Origin: Microbacterium ginsengisoli | GTDB lineage: Bacteria > Actinomycetota > Actinomycetes > Actinomycetales > Microbacteriaceae | Direction: 5' to 3' | Length of the DNA stretch: 64,000 bases | NCBI RefSeq assembly: GCF_000956535.1 | Contig: NZ_JYIY01000077.1 | Span: forward strand, 106,713-170,712 | In this document: piece by piece, positions 44,757 to 53,956 of the stretch | How the letters are laid out: the number at the start of each line of letters is the position of its first letter | Numbering within the stretch: the first letter of the stretch is position 1 | Notes under the pieces: generated by a model | The model's input: only the letters and a program-made list of their open reading frames with translations | Told to the model about the DNA's origin: nothing | Database searches by the model: none | Program-made: the position numbers and the translations under genes

Positions 44757-45230
44757 ATGGCGATACTCGACGCGAGTGATCTCGCTCTTCTCCAGGCATT
44801 GTCTGCCGACCCCCGTCGGGCGGTGACGTCGCTCGCCGACGACCTCGGCATGTCCCGCAACACCGTGCAGGCGCGGATGTCGCGGCTCGAGCGCGCCGGT
44901 GCGCTCTTGAGCTACGAGCGCGCGATCTCCACCACGGCGCTCGGCTATCCGATCGATGCGTTCGTCTCGGTGCGCCTGCGACAGCCCGAGATCCCCCGCA
45001 TCCGCGACGAGATCGCCCTCATCCCCGAGGTGGTGCAGGCCAACGGCCTCGCCGGCTCGATGGACCTCCTCGTGCGCGTGGCCTGTCGCGACACCCCGCA
45101 TCTGTTCACCACCGACCGTCGCATCCTCGCCATCGACGGCGTCGAGCGCACCGAGACGTCGCTCGTGATGGACGAGCTCATCCCCTACCGGGTCGCGCCC
45201 CTCATCGACCTCGCGCGCTCGGAGCGCTGA
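44757..45230 (+). CDS. Lrp/AsnC-family transcription regulator
   Basis: A 157-residue leucine-responsive-type regulator: an N-terminal helix-turn-helix (SLADDLGMSRNTVQARMSRLERAG, residues 24-47) and a C-terminal ligand-sensing RAM domain ending around RTETSLVMDELIPYR. It usually binds an amino acid and its own promoter. The ATG at 44757 fits the family start (ILDASDLALLQAL); an upstream ATG would lie before the -10 box. It is convergent with an EamA-type exporter and overlaps it by 29 bases. Confidence 0.92.
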   Translation: MAILDASDLALLQALSADPRRAVTSLADDLGMSRNTVQARMSRLERAGALLSYERAISTTALGYPIDAFVSVRLRQPEIPRIRDEIALIPEVVQANGLAGSMDLLVRVACRDTPHLFTTDRRILAIDGVERTETSLVMDELIPYRVAPLIDLARSER

Positions 45231-46203
45231 CCTGAGCGGGCCGCGCGTCGAGCCGAACCAGCACGACGCCGGTGAGCAGCACCGCCGCCCCCACGTACTG
45301 CACCGGGCCCGGCAGCTCGCCGAGGAGCAGCGCTGCGAACAGCAGCGCGAACAGCACCTCCGACAGCCCCACGAACGACGCGACCCGCGAGCCGATGCGC
45401 GGCACCGCGGCGATGCCGAGGCCATAGCCGAGGGATGTCGCGACGAGCCCCACCCAGGCGAGTGGTACGAACCACGGCACCGCGACGCCGGCGAAGGTGA
45501 CGTCGACGAACGCGGCGTGCAGGGGCAGGAGGCCGGTCACGCCCACGAGCGCCATGACCGCGGCGCCGACGAGCAGCCCGCCGGATGCGAGTGCGAGGGC
45601 GGGCAGACGGTCCCCCGCGCGCTCCGCGATGACGAAGTAGGCGGCGACGCACACCGCGGCACCGAGCGCGAAGACGGTGCCGAGCACGTCGAATCGCGCG
45701 CCGGTCACGTCGACGACGAGCACCAGCCCCGCGATCGCGAGCACGGACCCGGTGAGGACGAGCCTCGACGGACTGCGTCGGGTGCGCACCCAGGCCACGG
45801 CGACGAGCAGCACGGGCGCGAGGTACTGGATCAGCAGGGCCATCGCGACCGGCATTCGCTGCATCGCCGAGAAATAGAGGATCTGGCAGCCGGCGACCCC
45901 GGTGGCCCCGAACGCGAGGATCGTCATCGCGTGGCGGCGCAGGAACCCGGGTTCGAGGCGGATCGCGCGCACGAGCGCCGGCGAGAGCACGAGCCCCGCG
46001 AGCGTCATGCGCACCAGCAGCACGGCGCTCACCGACCAGCCGGCCTCGAGCAGCGGCTTCATGAGCGGGCCGCTCGACGAGAACGCGAACGCCGAGCCGA
46101 CCGCGAACACGAGCCCGGACGGCGCGAAGCGCGGCGTGTCGCGCAGCGGCATCGTCGCGAGGGTCGGGACGATCAGCGGGACGGGTGCGGTGGGAGCGGA
46201 CAT
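45202..46203 (-). CDS. EamA/DMT-family transporter
   Basis: A 333-residue membrane protein with ten helices in two EamA repeats (first GLVFAVGSAFAFSSSGPLMKP near residue 30; second starting near residue 170 around FDVLGTVFALGAAVCVAAYFV). Such proteins export amino acids or other metabolites; no substrate can be assigned. It is divergent from a CGNR zinc-finger regulator, a pairing often seen in actinobacteria, so that regulator probably controls it. The C-terminal end overlaps the convergent Lrp-type gene. Confidence 0.9.
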   Translation of the reverse strand: MSAPTAPVPLIVPTLATMPLRDTPRFAPSGLVFAVGSAFAFSSSGPLMKPLLEAGWSVSAVLLVRMTLAGLVLSPALVRAIRLEPGFLRRHAMTILAFGATGVAGCQILYFSAMQRMPVAMALLIQYLAPVLLVAVAWVRTRRSPSRLVLTGSVLAIAGLVLVVDVTGARFDVLGTVFALGAAVCVAAYFVIAERAGDRLPALALASGGLLVGAAVMALVGVTGLLPLHAAFVDVTFAGVAVPWFVPLAWVGLVATSLGYGLGIAAVPRIGSRVASFVGLSEVLFALLFAALLLGELPGPVQYVGAAVLLTGVVLVRLDARPAQVSAPSARGR

Positions 46204-46276
46204 GCGGCGCCGATCTGTCAGGACCGTTCAGTGATTACACTCATGACCGTAAGGGATCGGGGCGTCAGGAGTCAAC

Positions 46277-46834
46277 ATGCTTTTCATTCATGACACGGCG
46301 GAGTCCCTGCGCATGGCCGCCGACCTGGTCAACACCCTGCCGATCACCGCCGCCTCCGACGTCGATCGCCTCCTCACAGACGACGACATGGAGGAGTTCC
46401 TCGCCGCGCATCCGTACAGCGGAGCGATCGCCCGGGACGACCGCGAGCGGGCGGCGGTGCGCGGCATCCGGGACCGCCTGCACGCCCTCTGGCACAGCGA
46501 CCGCGCTGACGCGGTTCCCCTCGTCAACGCGATGCTCGCCGACGGCAGCGCCCTCCCCCGGCTCGTCATCCACGAGCCGTACGACTGGCACATCCACGCG
46601 ACGGACGACGACGCGCCGCTGGCCGTGCGCATGATGGTCGAGTCGGCGATGGCGTTCGTCGACGTGATCCGCCAGGACGCCTACGACCGCGTGCGCGTAT
46701 GCTCGGCCGACGACTGCCAGGGCGTCTACGTCGACTTCAGCCGCAACGGGTCGAAGCGCTACTGCGACTCGGGCAACTGCGGGAACCGTATGAACGTCAA
46801 CGCGTATCGGCGCCGGCTCGCAGAAAACGACTGA
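46277..46834 (+). CDS. CGNR zinc-finger / ABATE-domain regulator
   Basis: A 185-residue protein with an ABATE domain (about residues 1-130) and a C-terminal CGNR zinc finger (VCSADDCQGVYVDFSRNG then RYCDSGNCGNRMNVNAYRRR), which has the four metal-binding cysteines and the CGNR signature. It is a predicted DNA-binding regulator of unknown signal. AGGAG lies 5 bases before the ATG. It shares a 73-base gap with the divergent EamA transporter and overlaps the convergent alpha/beta hydrolase by 38 bases. Confidence 0.9.
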   Translation: MLFIHDTAESLRMAADLVNTLPITAASDVDRLLTDDDMEEFLAAHPYSGAIARDDRERAAVRGIRDRLHALWHSDRADAVPLVNAMLADGSALPRLVIHEPYDWHIHATDDDAPLAVRMMVESAMAFVDVIRQDAYDRVRVCSADDCQGVYVDFSRNGSKRYCDSGNCGNRMNVNAYRRRLAEND

Positions 46835-47705
46835 TGGCGGATGCCGCGGGCTCCGGCGTCTCGTAGTGGATGAGGTGCCCCACCCCGGGGATCTCGACCA
46901 ACTCGACGTCGTCGAACAGCGTCGCGAGCGTGCGCTCGGCCTCGATCGGGGTGATGTCGTCGAGCTGCGCGGCCACCAGCAGCGTCGGCACGGCGATACG
47001 CGGCGCGAACGCCCGCACGTCGTGCGAGACGGAGGTCAGGAACGCGTCGCTGAGCACGTCGCGATCGGCGAACCGGGAGAAGTACGCGTCGTGCTGGGCG
47101 TGCACGAAGCGCCGCAGCTCGGGATCGCGGGTCTTCACCATCGCGATGCTCATGGCGCGCACGATCGCTCGGTTGCGCAGCAGGCCCTCGCCGAGCGGGG
47201 CGGGCAGGGCCGCCCCGGCGCGGTAGTAGAAGACCGCGAGCCGGGTGAGGATGCCGCGGGGTCCCTCGAGCGCCGGTGCACCGATCGGGTTCACGAGCAC
47301 GAGGCGCGGGGTCTCGAGCCCGCGCGCCACGGCCGCCGCCGAGACGATCGAGCCGAACGAGTGGCCGAGCACGACGGCGCCGGGCGCGACGGCGGCGACG
47401 AACTCGGTCAGCCACTGCGCGTAGGCGTCGAGGTCGTGGGTGCGACCGGGGAGCGGCGGCGTCTCGCCGAAGCCCGGGAGATCCGGAGAGATGACACGCA
47501 CACCGTCGAGATGCGCGACGACGGGGTCGAGCCCGTGGTGCTCGCCGCGGAAGCCGTGCACGGCGACGACAGTCGCCCACGGCTCGACGCCCGCCGGAGG
47601 ATCGTAGGTCCAGTAGCGGGTCATGCCGCCGAGGACCTCGACCTCGTGGCCCTCGACCCGCCGGTCGGCGAGCCGTGCGGCATAGGGCCCGGCGTCGACG
47701 ATCAT
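46797..47705 (-). CDS. Alpha/beta-fold hydrolase
   Basis: A 302-residue hydrolase of the alpha/beta fold. The oxyanion-side motif VVAVHGFRGEHHGLDP lies near residue 46, the nucleophile elbow is VVLGHSFGSIVSA near residue 115 (Ser in GHSFG) and the late His is VPGVGHLIHYE near residue 280. The substrate is not known. The ATG at 47705 stands 6 bases after a TAGACT box. Its last 38 bases overlap the 3' end of the CGNR gene. Confidence 0.9.
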   Translation of the reverse strand: MIVDAGPYAARLADRRVEGHEVEVLGGMTRYWTYDPPAGVEPWATVVAVHGFRGEHHGLDPVVAHLDGVRVISPDLPGFGETPPLPGRTHDLDAYAQWLTEFVAAVAPGAVVLGHSFGSIVSAAAVARGLETPRLVLVNPIGAPALEGPRGILTRLAVFYYRAGAALPAPLGEGLLRNRAIVRAMSIAMVKTRDPELRRFVHAQHDAYFSRFADRDVLSDAFLTSVSHDVRAFAPRIAVPTLLVAAQLDDITPIEAERTLATLFDDVELVEIPGVGHLIHYETPEPAASAISRFLRAGADTR

Positions 47706-47711
47706 CCCCCG

Positions 47712-47717
47712 AGTCTA
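47712..47717 (-). promoter_or_regulatory. Putative -10 box (TAGACT) of the alpha/beta hydrolase gene
   Basis: On the - strand TAGACT ends 6 bases before the ATG at 47705. The matching + strand box TAGCGT for the divergent exonuclease lies 57 bases away. Confidence 0.45.
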
Positions 47718-47773
47718 CGGCGCCGCTCCGTGCCGCCCGGGCGCGCCTGCATCGGGATGTCGCACCTCCCCTC

Positions 47774-47779
47774 TAGCGT
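47774..47779 (+). promoter_or_regulatory. Putative -10 box (TAGCGT) of the exonuclease gene
   Basis: TAGCGT ends 6 bases before the ATG at 47786; the gap CGAGTC has no ribosome-binding site. Confidence 0.5.
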
Positions 47780-47785
47780 CGAGTC

Positions 47786-48511
47786 ATGGCCGCGCACGAC
47801 ATGCTCCCGGGCTTCGACACCATCGACTGGGCGGCGCGCGTCGGCGTGTTCGACCTCGAGACGACCGGGGTCGACGTCACGACCGACCGCATCGTGACCG
47901 CCTATGTGGGCGTGCTCGACGCCGACGGAACGGTCCTCTCCTCAGCCTCCTGGCTCGCCGATCCGGGCATCGAGATCCCCGCGGGGGCGACAGCTGTGCA
48001 CGGTGTCACGACCGAGCGCGCCCGCCGCGACGGGCGACCCGCCGCGGCAGTCGTGACCGAGATCGTCGCCGAACTGCGCGCGCTGTTCGACGCGGGAGTG
48101 CCGGTGGTCGCCTACAACGCCGCCTACGACTTCTCGCTCCTCGCGCACGAGGCGGCGCGGCACGGTGTCCCGCCGATCGCTGACCCCACGCCGGTGATCG
48201 ACCCGCTCGTGCTCGACAAGAACGTCGATCGGTACCGCAAGGGAAAGCGCACCCTCGACGTGGTGGCCGCGCACTATGGCGTCGCGCTCACGGGCGCCCA
48301 CGAGGCATCCGCCGACGCCGTCGCCGCCGGCCGCGTAGCCCTCGCCCTGCTCGACCGCTACGCGGATGAACTGCCGTCGACCCCGGCGGCCCTGCACACC
48401 GCGCAGGTGGCGTGGGCACGGTCGCAGGCGGAGAGCCTCACCGAGTATTTCGTGCGCATCGGCCGCCTCGACCCCGATGACGCCCTCGACGGCGCGTGGC
48501 CGGTGCGCTGA
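47786..48511 (+). CDS. DnaQ-like 3'-5' exonuclease
   Basis: A 241-residue DEDD-superfamily exonuclease related to the epsilon subunit of DNA polymerase III. Exo I is FDLETTGVDVTTDRIV near residue 18 (DxE), Exo II is VAYNAAYDFSLLAHEA near residue 110 and Exo III is GAHEASADAVAAGRVAL near residue 170 (HxxxxD), so all metal ligands are present. It may proofread or degrade DNA or RNA ends; it is not encoded near a polymerase subunit. A hairpin follows its stop. Confidence 0.92.
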   Translation: MAAHDMLPGFDTIDWAARVGVFDLETTGVDVTTDRIVTAYVGVLDADGTVLSSASWLADPGIEIPAGATAVHGVTTERARRDGRPAAAVVTEIVAELRALFDAGVPVVAYNAAYDFSLLAHEAARHGVPPIADPTPVIDPLVLDKNVDRYRKGKRTLDVVAAHYGVALTGAHEASADAVAAGRVALALLDRYADELPSTPAALHTAQVAWARSQAESLTEYFVRIGRLDPDDALDGAWPVR

Positions 48512-48577
48512 GCGGCACGCCTCGGCAGACGTCGCCCTCGACGTGCGGTCGCCACGATCATCGACCGCCGACAACGA

Positions 48578-48614
48578 CGAAGGCCCCGACCTGCCGAAGC
48601 AGGCGGGGCCTTCG
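48578..48614. terminator. Hairpin terminator between the exonuclease and rpmE2
   Basis: A 10-bp outer stem (48578-48587 with 48605-48614) encloses a second 5-bp stem with a CGAA loop. It sits between two convergent genes, 66 bases after one stop and 12 bases after the other, and can end both transcripts. Confidence 0.7.
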
Positions 48615-48626
48615 CGGTGCGGCGAC

Positions 48627-48878
48627 TCAGCGAGCGCCGAAGTTCTTGAAGCGCTGGTTGAACTTCTCGACGCGACCGGCCGAGTCGAGGATGCGCTGCT
48701 TGCCCGTGTAGAACGGGTGCGACGCCGACGAGATCTCGACGTCGATGACCGGGTACTCGACGCCGTCGAGCTCGATGGTCTTGTCGCTCGACGCGGTCGA
48801 GCGGGTGAGGAAGGTCTCGCCCGAGCCGAGGTCGCGGAAGACGACGAGGTCGTAGGCGGGGTGGATGTCAGTCTTCAT
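48627..48878 (-). CDS. rpmE2: Ribosomal protein bL31 type B (zinc-free)
   Basis: An 83-residue large-subunit ribosomal protein L31 of the type that lacks the zinc-binding cysteines: it contains no cysteine at all. [16 protein letters not shown] at the start and [21 protein letters not shown] near residue 55-75 are diagnostic. Such zinc-free copies often replace the zinc form (rpmE) under Zur control when zinc is short, but I see no clear Zur box in the 76-base leader, and this may be the only copy. AAGGA lies 5 bases before the ATG. Confidence 0.96.
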   Translation of the reverse strand: MKTDIHPAYDLVVFRDLGSGETFLTRSTASSDKTIELDGVEYPVIDVEISSASHPFYTGKQRILDSAGRVEKFNQRFKNFGAR

Positions 48879-48954
48879 CGGATTCCTTGCGAGAGACGGA
48901 GGAAAGTCTGCGGTGCCGAACGCACCAAGGGGAGAGTCTATCAGGTCGGGCGGC

Positions 48955-49746
48955 TCAGCGGGAACGCACGGCGCGGGCGGCGAAGCGCCCCTCGTGCTCG
49001 TCGAGTTCGACGTCGACGCCGAAGGTCGCGCTCAGGTTCGCCGCGGTGAGCGTGTCGGCGAGCGGACCCGCCGCCACCGCCTGCGCCTCGCGCATGAGCA
49101 GCACGTGGGTGAATCCGATCGGGATCTCCTCGACGTGGTGGGTCACCATGATCATCGCGGGCGTGCTCGGCGCCTGGGCGTAGCCGCCGAGGAGCGAGAC
49201 GAGCTCCTCGCGGGAGCCGAGATCGAGGCTCGCGGTCGGCTCGTCGAGCATGAGCAGCTCCGGGTCGGTCATCACGGCTCGCGCGATCTGCACCCGCTTC
49301 TGTTCGCCGTCGGACAGTGTGCCGAACGAGCGGTCGGCAAGGTGGTCGAGCTTCCACTCGGCGAGCACACGCAGCGCACGGCGCTCGTCGATCGCCTCGT
49401 ACTGCTCCCGCCAGCGTCCGAGCACCGAGTAGGCGGCGGTGAGCACGACGTCGAGCACGCTCTCGTCCGGCGGGATGCGGCGGCTCAGCGCGGTCGACGC
49501 GAAGCCGATGCGCGGACGGAGGTCGAAGACATCCGTGCGTCCCAGCCGCTCCCCCAGGATCGAGACCGTTCCCGAGGTCGGGTAGAGCAGCGCCGCCGCC
49601 AGCTGCAGCACCGTGGTCTTGCCGGCGCCGTTCGGACCCAGCACGACCCAGCGCTCGTCGCCGGCCACAGACCAGGTCAGGTGTTCGACGATGTCCTTCG
49701 CGTTGCGACGAACGACGACATCGGCGAATTCGAGCACCTGCGGCAT
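48955..49746 (-). CDS. ABC transporter ATP-binding protein, orphan
   Basis: A 263-residue single ABC ATPase. Walker A is GPNGAGKTT near residue 38, the signature is LSDGEQKR (a variant with D in place of G) near residue 145 and Walker B is [10 protein letters not shown]; the H-loop is MVTHH. No permease or binding protein is next to it, so the partner is unknown; it resembles the ModF/YlmA branch. A TAGGCT box lies 6 bases before the ATG. Confidence 0.87.
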   Translation of the reverse strand: MPQVLEFADVVVRRNAKDIVEHLTWSVAGDERWVVLGPNGAGKTTVLQLAAALLYPTSGTVSILGERLGRTDVFDLRPRIGFASTALSRRIPPDESVLDVVLTAAYSVLGRWREQYEAIDERRALRVLAEWKLDHLADRSFGTLSDGEQKRVQIARAVMTDPELLMLDEPTASLDLGSREELVSLLGGYAQAPSTPAMIMVTHHVEEIPIGFTHVLLMREAQAVAAGPLADTLTAANLSATFGVDVELDEHEGRFAARAVRSR

Positions 49747-49752
49747 GACTCC

Positions 49753-49758
49753 AGCCTA
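49753..49758 (-). promoter_or_regulatory. Putative -10 box (TAGGCT) of the orphan ABC ATPase gene
   Basis: On the - strand TAGGCT ends 6 bases before the ATG at 49746. It overlaps the last codons of glgA. Confidence 0.45.
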
Positions 49759-50964
49759 TCCGGCGCGGCCGATGACCTCCGTGTAGAGCGCGGCGGTTTG
49801 CTCGGCGATGCGCGTCCAGCTGAAGGCCTCGACGGCGCGTTCGCGGCCGGCGCGGCCGTAGGCGGCCGCTGCGGCCGGGTCGCTCACGACCTCGATGAGG
49901 GTGCGCGCCAGGTCGTGCACGTACCGGTCGGGGTCGACGGGAGTGCCGGTGCCGTCCTGCACCTGCTCGATCGGCACGAGCCGCCCGGTCACGCCGTCGA
50001 CGACGACCTCGGGGATGCCGCCGGTCGCCGTACCGACGACGGCGGCACCGCACGCCATCGCCTCGAGGTTGACGATGCCCAGCGGCTCGTAGATCGACGG
50101 GCACACGAACGTCGTCGCCGCGCTCAGGATGGCCGACAGCTCGGGCCGGGGAAGCAGCTGGTCGATCCACACGACGCCGTCACGGGTGGCCTGCAGCTCC
50201 TGCACGAGCCCTTCGACCTCGGCAAGGATCTGCGGGGTGTCAGGCGCTCCCGCACAGAGCACCAGCTGCACCTCGGGCGGCAGCTGCCGCGCGGCCCGCA
50301 GCAGATACGGCAGACCCTTCTGGCGGGTGATGCGTCCGACGAAGACCACCGAGGGCCGCGCGGGATCGATGCCGAATCGGGCGAGCACCTCCGGGTTGTC
50401 GGTCGGATGCCACGCCTCGGCGTCGATGCCGTTGTAGATGACCCGCACCTTGCCGGGGTGGAGGGCGGGGTATGAGCGGAGGATGTCGCGCCGCATCCCG
50501 TCGCTCACGGCGACGATGGCGGCCGCCTGCTCGTAGGCGGTCTTCTCGATGTAGCTGGAGAGGGCGTACCCACCCCCGAGCTGCTCGGCCTTCCACGGTC
50601 GCAGCGGCTCCAGGCTGTGGGCGGTGACGACATGCGGGATGCCGTGCAGCAGCGACGCGAGGAAGCCCGCGTAGTTCGCATACCAGGTGTGCGAGTGCAC
50701 GACGTCGGCGCCCGCGACATCCGAGACGATCTCGAGGTCGACCCCGAGGGTCTGCAGCGCCCCGTTCGCTCCGGCCAGGCCCGGCGGCGTCGCGTACGAG
50801 GTCGTCCCGACCTCGTCGCGCGCCGCGCCGAACGCGTGCACCTGCACGTCGACGTCTCGCTCACCGGCGAGGGCGCGCAGCGCCCGCACGATCTCGGCGA
50901 CGTGCACTCCGGCTCCCCCGTAGATCTCCGGCGGATACTCCTTCGTGACGATGTCGACGCGCAT
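49756..50964 (-). CDS. glgA: Glycogen synthase / ADP-glucose:maltose-1-phosphate glucosyltransferase type
   Basis: A 402-residue GT4-family glycosyltransferase with two Rossmann domains. The N-terminal motif YGGAGVHVAEIVRAL is at residues 15-30 and the retaining-GT4 motif PSIYEPLGIVNLEAMACG, with its EX7E glutamates, is near residue 290-310. The mycobacterial orthologue (GlgM) makes maltose 1-phosphate from ADP-glucose and glucose 1-phosphate rather than extending glycogen, so the name glgA may be misleading. The ATG has TAGCGT 7 bases upstream. It is divergent from glgC, as in mycobacteria. Confidence 0.92.
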   Translation of the reverse strand: MRVDIVTKEYPPEIYGGAGVHVAEIVRALRALAGERDVDVQVHAFGAARDEVGTTSYATPPGLAGANGALQTLGVDLEIVSDVAGADVVHSHTWYANYAGFLASLLHGIPHVVTAHSLEPLRPWKAEQLGGGYALSSYIEKTAYEQAAAIVAVSDGMRRDILRSYPALHPGKVRVIYNGIDAEAWHPTDNPEVLARFGIDPARPSVVFVGRITRQKGLPYLLRAARQLPPEVQLVLCAGAPDTPQILAEVEGLVQELQATRDGVVWIDQLLPRPELSAILSAATTFVCPSIYEPLGIVNLEAMACGAAVVGTATGGIPEVVVDGVTGRLVPIEQVQDGTGTPVDPDRYVHDLARTLIEVVSDPAAAAAYGRAGRERAVEAFSWTRIAEQTAALYTEVIGRAG

Positions 50965-50971
50965 GTCAAGG

Positions 50972-51004
50972 ACGCTAGTACACGGGTGGAAGCCCGCCTA
51001 GTGT
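50972..51004. promoter_or_regulatory. Divergent promoter boxes for glgA and glgC
   Basis: On the - strand TAGCGT (50972-50977) lies 7 bases before the glgA ATG; on the + strand TAGTGT (50999-51004) lies 6 bases before the glgC ATG at 51011. Only 46 bases separate the two genes, so their control is probably joint and both messages leaderless. Confidence 0.5.
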
Positions 51005-51010
51005 GGAGCC

Positions 51011-52258
51011 ATGGCAGGGACGCACAAGAAGGTCTTCGGCATCATCCTCGCGGGCGGGGAGGGCAAGCGGCTCATGCCGCTCACGGTCGACAGAGCGAAG
51101 CCGGCCGTCCCGTTCGGCGGACAGTACCGCCTGATCGACTTCGCCATCTCGAACCTCATCAACTCGGGCCTGCGCCAGCTCGTCGTGCTGACCCAGTACA
51201 AGTCACACAGCCTCGACCGTCACATCTCGCAGACGTGGCGGATGTCGGCGCTGCTGGACTCCTACGTCACGTCGGTGCCCGCGCAGCAGCGGCTCGGCAA
51301 GCGGTGGTTCTCGGGGTCGGCCGACGCGATCCTGCAGAGCCTGAACCTCATCCACGACGAAGCCCCTGACATCGTCGTCGTCGTCGGCGCAGACCACGTC
51401 TACCGCATGGACTTCCGCCAGATGCTCGAGGCCCACATCGCCTCCGGCGCGCGGGCGACGGTCGCGGGCATCCGGCAGCCGATCGGGCTCGCCGACCAGT
51501 TCGGGGTCATCGACGTCGAACCGACCGACCCGACGCGCATCCGCGAGTTCCTCGAGAAGCCGCAGAATCCCACGGGGCTCGCCGACGCACCCCACGAGGT
51601 GCTCGCGTCGATGGGCAACTACATCTTCGACACCGATGCGCTCATCGAGGCGGTCACGTCCGACGGCGAGCTGCCGACGTCGAACCACGACATGGGCGGC
51701 GACATCATCCCCTATTTCGTCTCACGCGGCGAGGCGGGCGTGTACGACTTCAAGGACAACGAGGTGCCGGGCTCCACCGCCCGCGACCGTGCCTACTGGC
51801 GCGACGTCGGCACGATCGATTCGTTCTTCGACGCGCACCGCGACCTGATCTCGACCCTGCCGGTGTTCAACCTCTACAACACCGACTGGCCGATCCACTC
51901 GCAGATGCTCAACTCGCCGCCGGCGAAGTTCGTGCGCGACGCCGTCGGGCGCATCGGCAACACGATCGACTCGATCGTCTCTCTCGGCTCGGTGCTCTCG
52001 GGCACCCATCTCGAGCGCAGCGTCGTCGGCCCGTGGACGCTCTCGGGAGGCGGTGCGACGATCACCGACGCCGTGCTGTTCGACCGCGTGCGCATCGGCG
52101 CGGGCGCCCGCATCCACCGGGCGATCCTCGACAAGAACGTCGTGCTCGCCGACGGCGCGACAGTCGGCGTCGACCGCGAACTCGACCTGTCACGCGGCTT
52201 CACCGTCACGGACTCGGGCATCACCGTGGTCGGCAAGGGCGTACGCATCGACAGCTGA
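51011..52258 (+). CDS. glgC: Glucose-1-phosphate adenylyltransferase
   Basis: GlgC makes ADP-glucose from glucose 1-phosphate and ATP, the first step of glycogen and alpha-glucan synthesis. The 415-residue protein has the nucleotide-binding start [20 protein letters not shown] (residues 12-31, with the pyrophosphorylase GGxGxRL), then [14 protein letters not shown] and the later NYIFD and FLEKP motifs. The C-terminal part is a left-handed beta helix with hexapeptide repeats ([22 protein letters not shown]) that takes part in oligomer regulation. Confidence 0.97.
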   Translation: MAGTHKKVFGIILAGGEGKRLMPLTVDRAKPAVPFGGQYRLIDFAISNLINSGLRQLVVLTQYKSHSLDRHISQTWRMSALLDSYVTSVPAQQRLGKRWFSGSADAILQSLNLIHDEAPDIVVVVGADHVYRMDFRQMLEAHIASGARATVAGIRQPIGLADQFGVIDVEPTDPTRIREFLEKPQNPTGLADAPHEVLASMGNYIFDTDALIEAVTSDGELPTSNHDMGGDIIPYFVSRGEAGVYDFKDNEVPGSTARDRAYWRDVGTIDSFFDAHRDLISTLPVFNLYNTDWPIHSQMLNSPPAKFVRDAVGRIGNTIDSIVSLGSVLSGTHLERSVVGPWTLSGGGATITDAVLFDRVRIGAGARIHRAILDKNVVLADGATVGVDRELDLSRGFTVTDSGITVVGKGVRIDS

Positions 52259-52302
52259 GCCGCGGCATCCGCTCGGTCAGGACTGCGGATGCCGCGACCG
52301 GG

Positions 52303-52776
52303 TCAGACGCCGACGCGGGCGAACGCGTCGAGGCTGATGCCCTGAGCGAGGATGTCGCGGGCCCACGCGCGAGCGCCGTGGAGGCTGTGGTCGCGATAGT
52401 TGCCGCAGCTGAACGCGTCGACGCCGGGCACGTCCTCCCACTGCACGTCCTCGGCGATCGCCCGCAGGCTCTCGCGGATCGCGGGGACGACGTCGGCGAC
52501 GGCGGGCTCGCCCCACACGATCAGGTGGAATCCGGTGCGGCAGCCGAACGGTGAGATGTCGATGACGCCGTCGAGGTGGTCGCGCAGCAGGCTCGCGATC
52601 GTGTGCTCGATCGTGTGCAGCGCGGCCGTCGGGATCTCACCCTCGTTGGGCTGCACGAAGCGCACGTCGAAGTTGGAGATCGCGTCGCCACGCGGTCCGC
52701 GCTCGACGGAGATGAGGCGCACGTACGGTGCGATGACGGCGGTGTGGTCGAGCGTGAAGCTCTCGACGTCGGCCAT
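52303..52776 (-). CDS. luxS: S-ribosylhomocysteine lyase (AI-2 synthase)
   Basis: LuxS splits S-ribosylhomocysteine into homocysteine and DPD, the precursor of autoinducer 2. The 157-residue protein has the metal site HTIEH (H54, E57, H58), the catalytic Cys in FGCRTGFH (C79) and the third metal ligand Cys in [11 protein letters not shown] near residue 124. It is the last gene of a - strand operon after the metNIQ transporter and an aminotransferase, which places it in methionine recycling. No mtnN/pfs nucleosidase gene is nearby. Confidence 0.96.
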   Translation of the reverse strand: MADVESFTLDHTAVIAPYVRLISVERGPRGDAISNFDVRFVQPNEGEIPTAALHTIEHTIASLLRDHLDGVIDISPFGCRTGFHLIVWGEPAVADVVPAIRESLRAIAEDVQWEDVPGVDAFSCGNYRDHSLHGARAWARDILAQGISLDAFARVGV

Positions 52777-52793
52777 GGGGTCCTCCCGGTGGG

Positions 52794-53954
52794 TCAGGTC
52801 AGGGCGGCGCCCATTCGGGCGACCGCCTTTTCGAGTATGTCAATCGGATGCACGAGGCTGAGCCGGATGCGGCCCGCCCCACGGGGCCCGAACCCCGCCC
52901 CCGGGGCGACCGCCACGCCGTGCTCCGCGAGAAGCCGCGCGGCGAACGCGGCGTCGTCGGTGCCGTCGGGCAGATCGATCCAGACGAAGAAGGATCCGCC
53001 CGGGCGATGCACGGCGTAGCCGGCGTCCCGGAGTCCCGCGACGGCCGCATCGCGGCGTGCCCGGTAGGTGCCGACGATCTCCTCGGCGGCGGACTGATCG
53101 CCCGCGAGCGCGACCGCCGCCGCCTCCTGCGTGGCGCCGAAGATCGTGCTGAAGGCGTGGGACTGGTAGGCCCGCATCGCCGCGATCGCCGACGCGTTGC
53201 CGACGGCGAAACCGAAGCGCCAGCCGGCCATGTTGTAGGTCTTCGAGAGCGTGGCGAGCTCGACGGTGCGCTCGGCCCCGGGATCGGAGGCGAGCGCCGA
53301 AAGCGGGGCGCCGCCATCGAAGCCGAGGGACGCATAGGCGAAGTCGTGGACGAACAGGGCGTCCAGTCGCCGCGCCACCGACACGGCCCGCTCGAATGTC
53401 GCGCCGGTCGCGACCGCGCCCGTCGGGTTGTTCGGGTAGTTCAGCACCAGGACGCGGGCGGACTCGAGACCGTCGATCGCCTCCCACTCGGGCTGACCGT
53501 CGGTCTCCGAGAGGGGCAGCGACACCTCCCGTGCGCCGGCGAAGAGCGCCGCCGAGTGGTACATCGGATATGCCGGATCGGGCAGGACGACTGTCTCCCC
53601 CGGGTCGGCGAATGCCAGGATGCCGGCCATGAGCGCCTCGTGGGAGCCGTGGAACACCGCGATCTGCGTCGTGGTGTCGAGCTCGACGCCGTGGTCGATG
53701 CGGTAGCGCTCGGCGATGGCCGCGAGCACCGAGGGACGCGGGCGGAACGACGGATACGCGTGGTTCTCGGGCCGCGCGACCTCACGCTGCATCGCCTCGA
53801 CGATCGCGGGAGGCGTCGGCAGATCGGGATTGCCCTTCGACAGGTCGATGACGTCGACGCCGCTCGCGCGGGCGTGCGCGATCTGCGCGTCGAGCCCTGC
53901 GAAGAAGCTCTGGGGCAGACGGCCGACCCGGCCGGCTCGTCGGAAGTCGGCCAT
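52794..53954 (-). CDS. Class I/II PLP-dependent aminotransferase
   Basis: A 386-residue fold-type I aminotransferase of the AspC/DapC-like branch. [15 protein letters not shown] lies near residue 40, [11 protein letters not shown] near residue 170, [17 protein letters not shown] with the PLP lysine near residue 232 and the substrate Arg in [12 protein letters not shown] near the end. Position between metI and luxS suggests a role in methionine or 2-oxo-acid recycling, which is inference. The ATG at 53954 has GGGAG 5 bases upstream and is 2 bases past the metI stop. Confidence 0.9.
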   Translation of the reverse strand: MADFRRAGRVGRLPQSFFAGLDAQIAHARASGVDVIDLSKGNPDLPTPPAIVEAMQREVARPENHAYPSFRPRPSVLAAIAERYRIDHGVELDTTTQIAVFHGSHEALMAGILAFADPGETVVLPDPAYPMYHSAALFAGAREVSLPLSETDGQPEWEAIDGLESARVLVLNYPNNPTGAVATGATFERAVSVARRLDALFVHDFAYASLGFDGGAPLSALASDPGAERTVELATLSKTYNMAGWRFGFAVGNASAIAAMRAYQSHAFSTIFGATQEAAAVALAGDQSAAEEIVGTYRARRDAAVAGLRDAGYAVHRPGGSFFVWIDLPDGTDDAAFAARLLAEHGVAVAPGAGFGPRGAGRIRLSLVHPIDILEKAVARMGAALT

Positions 53955-53956
53955 CG

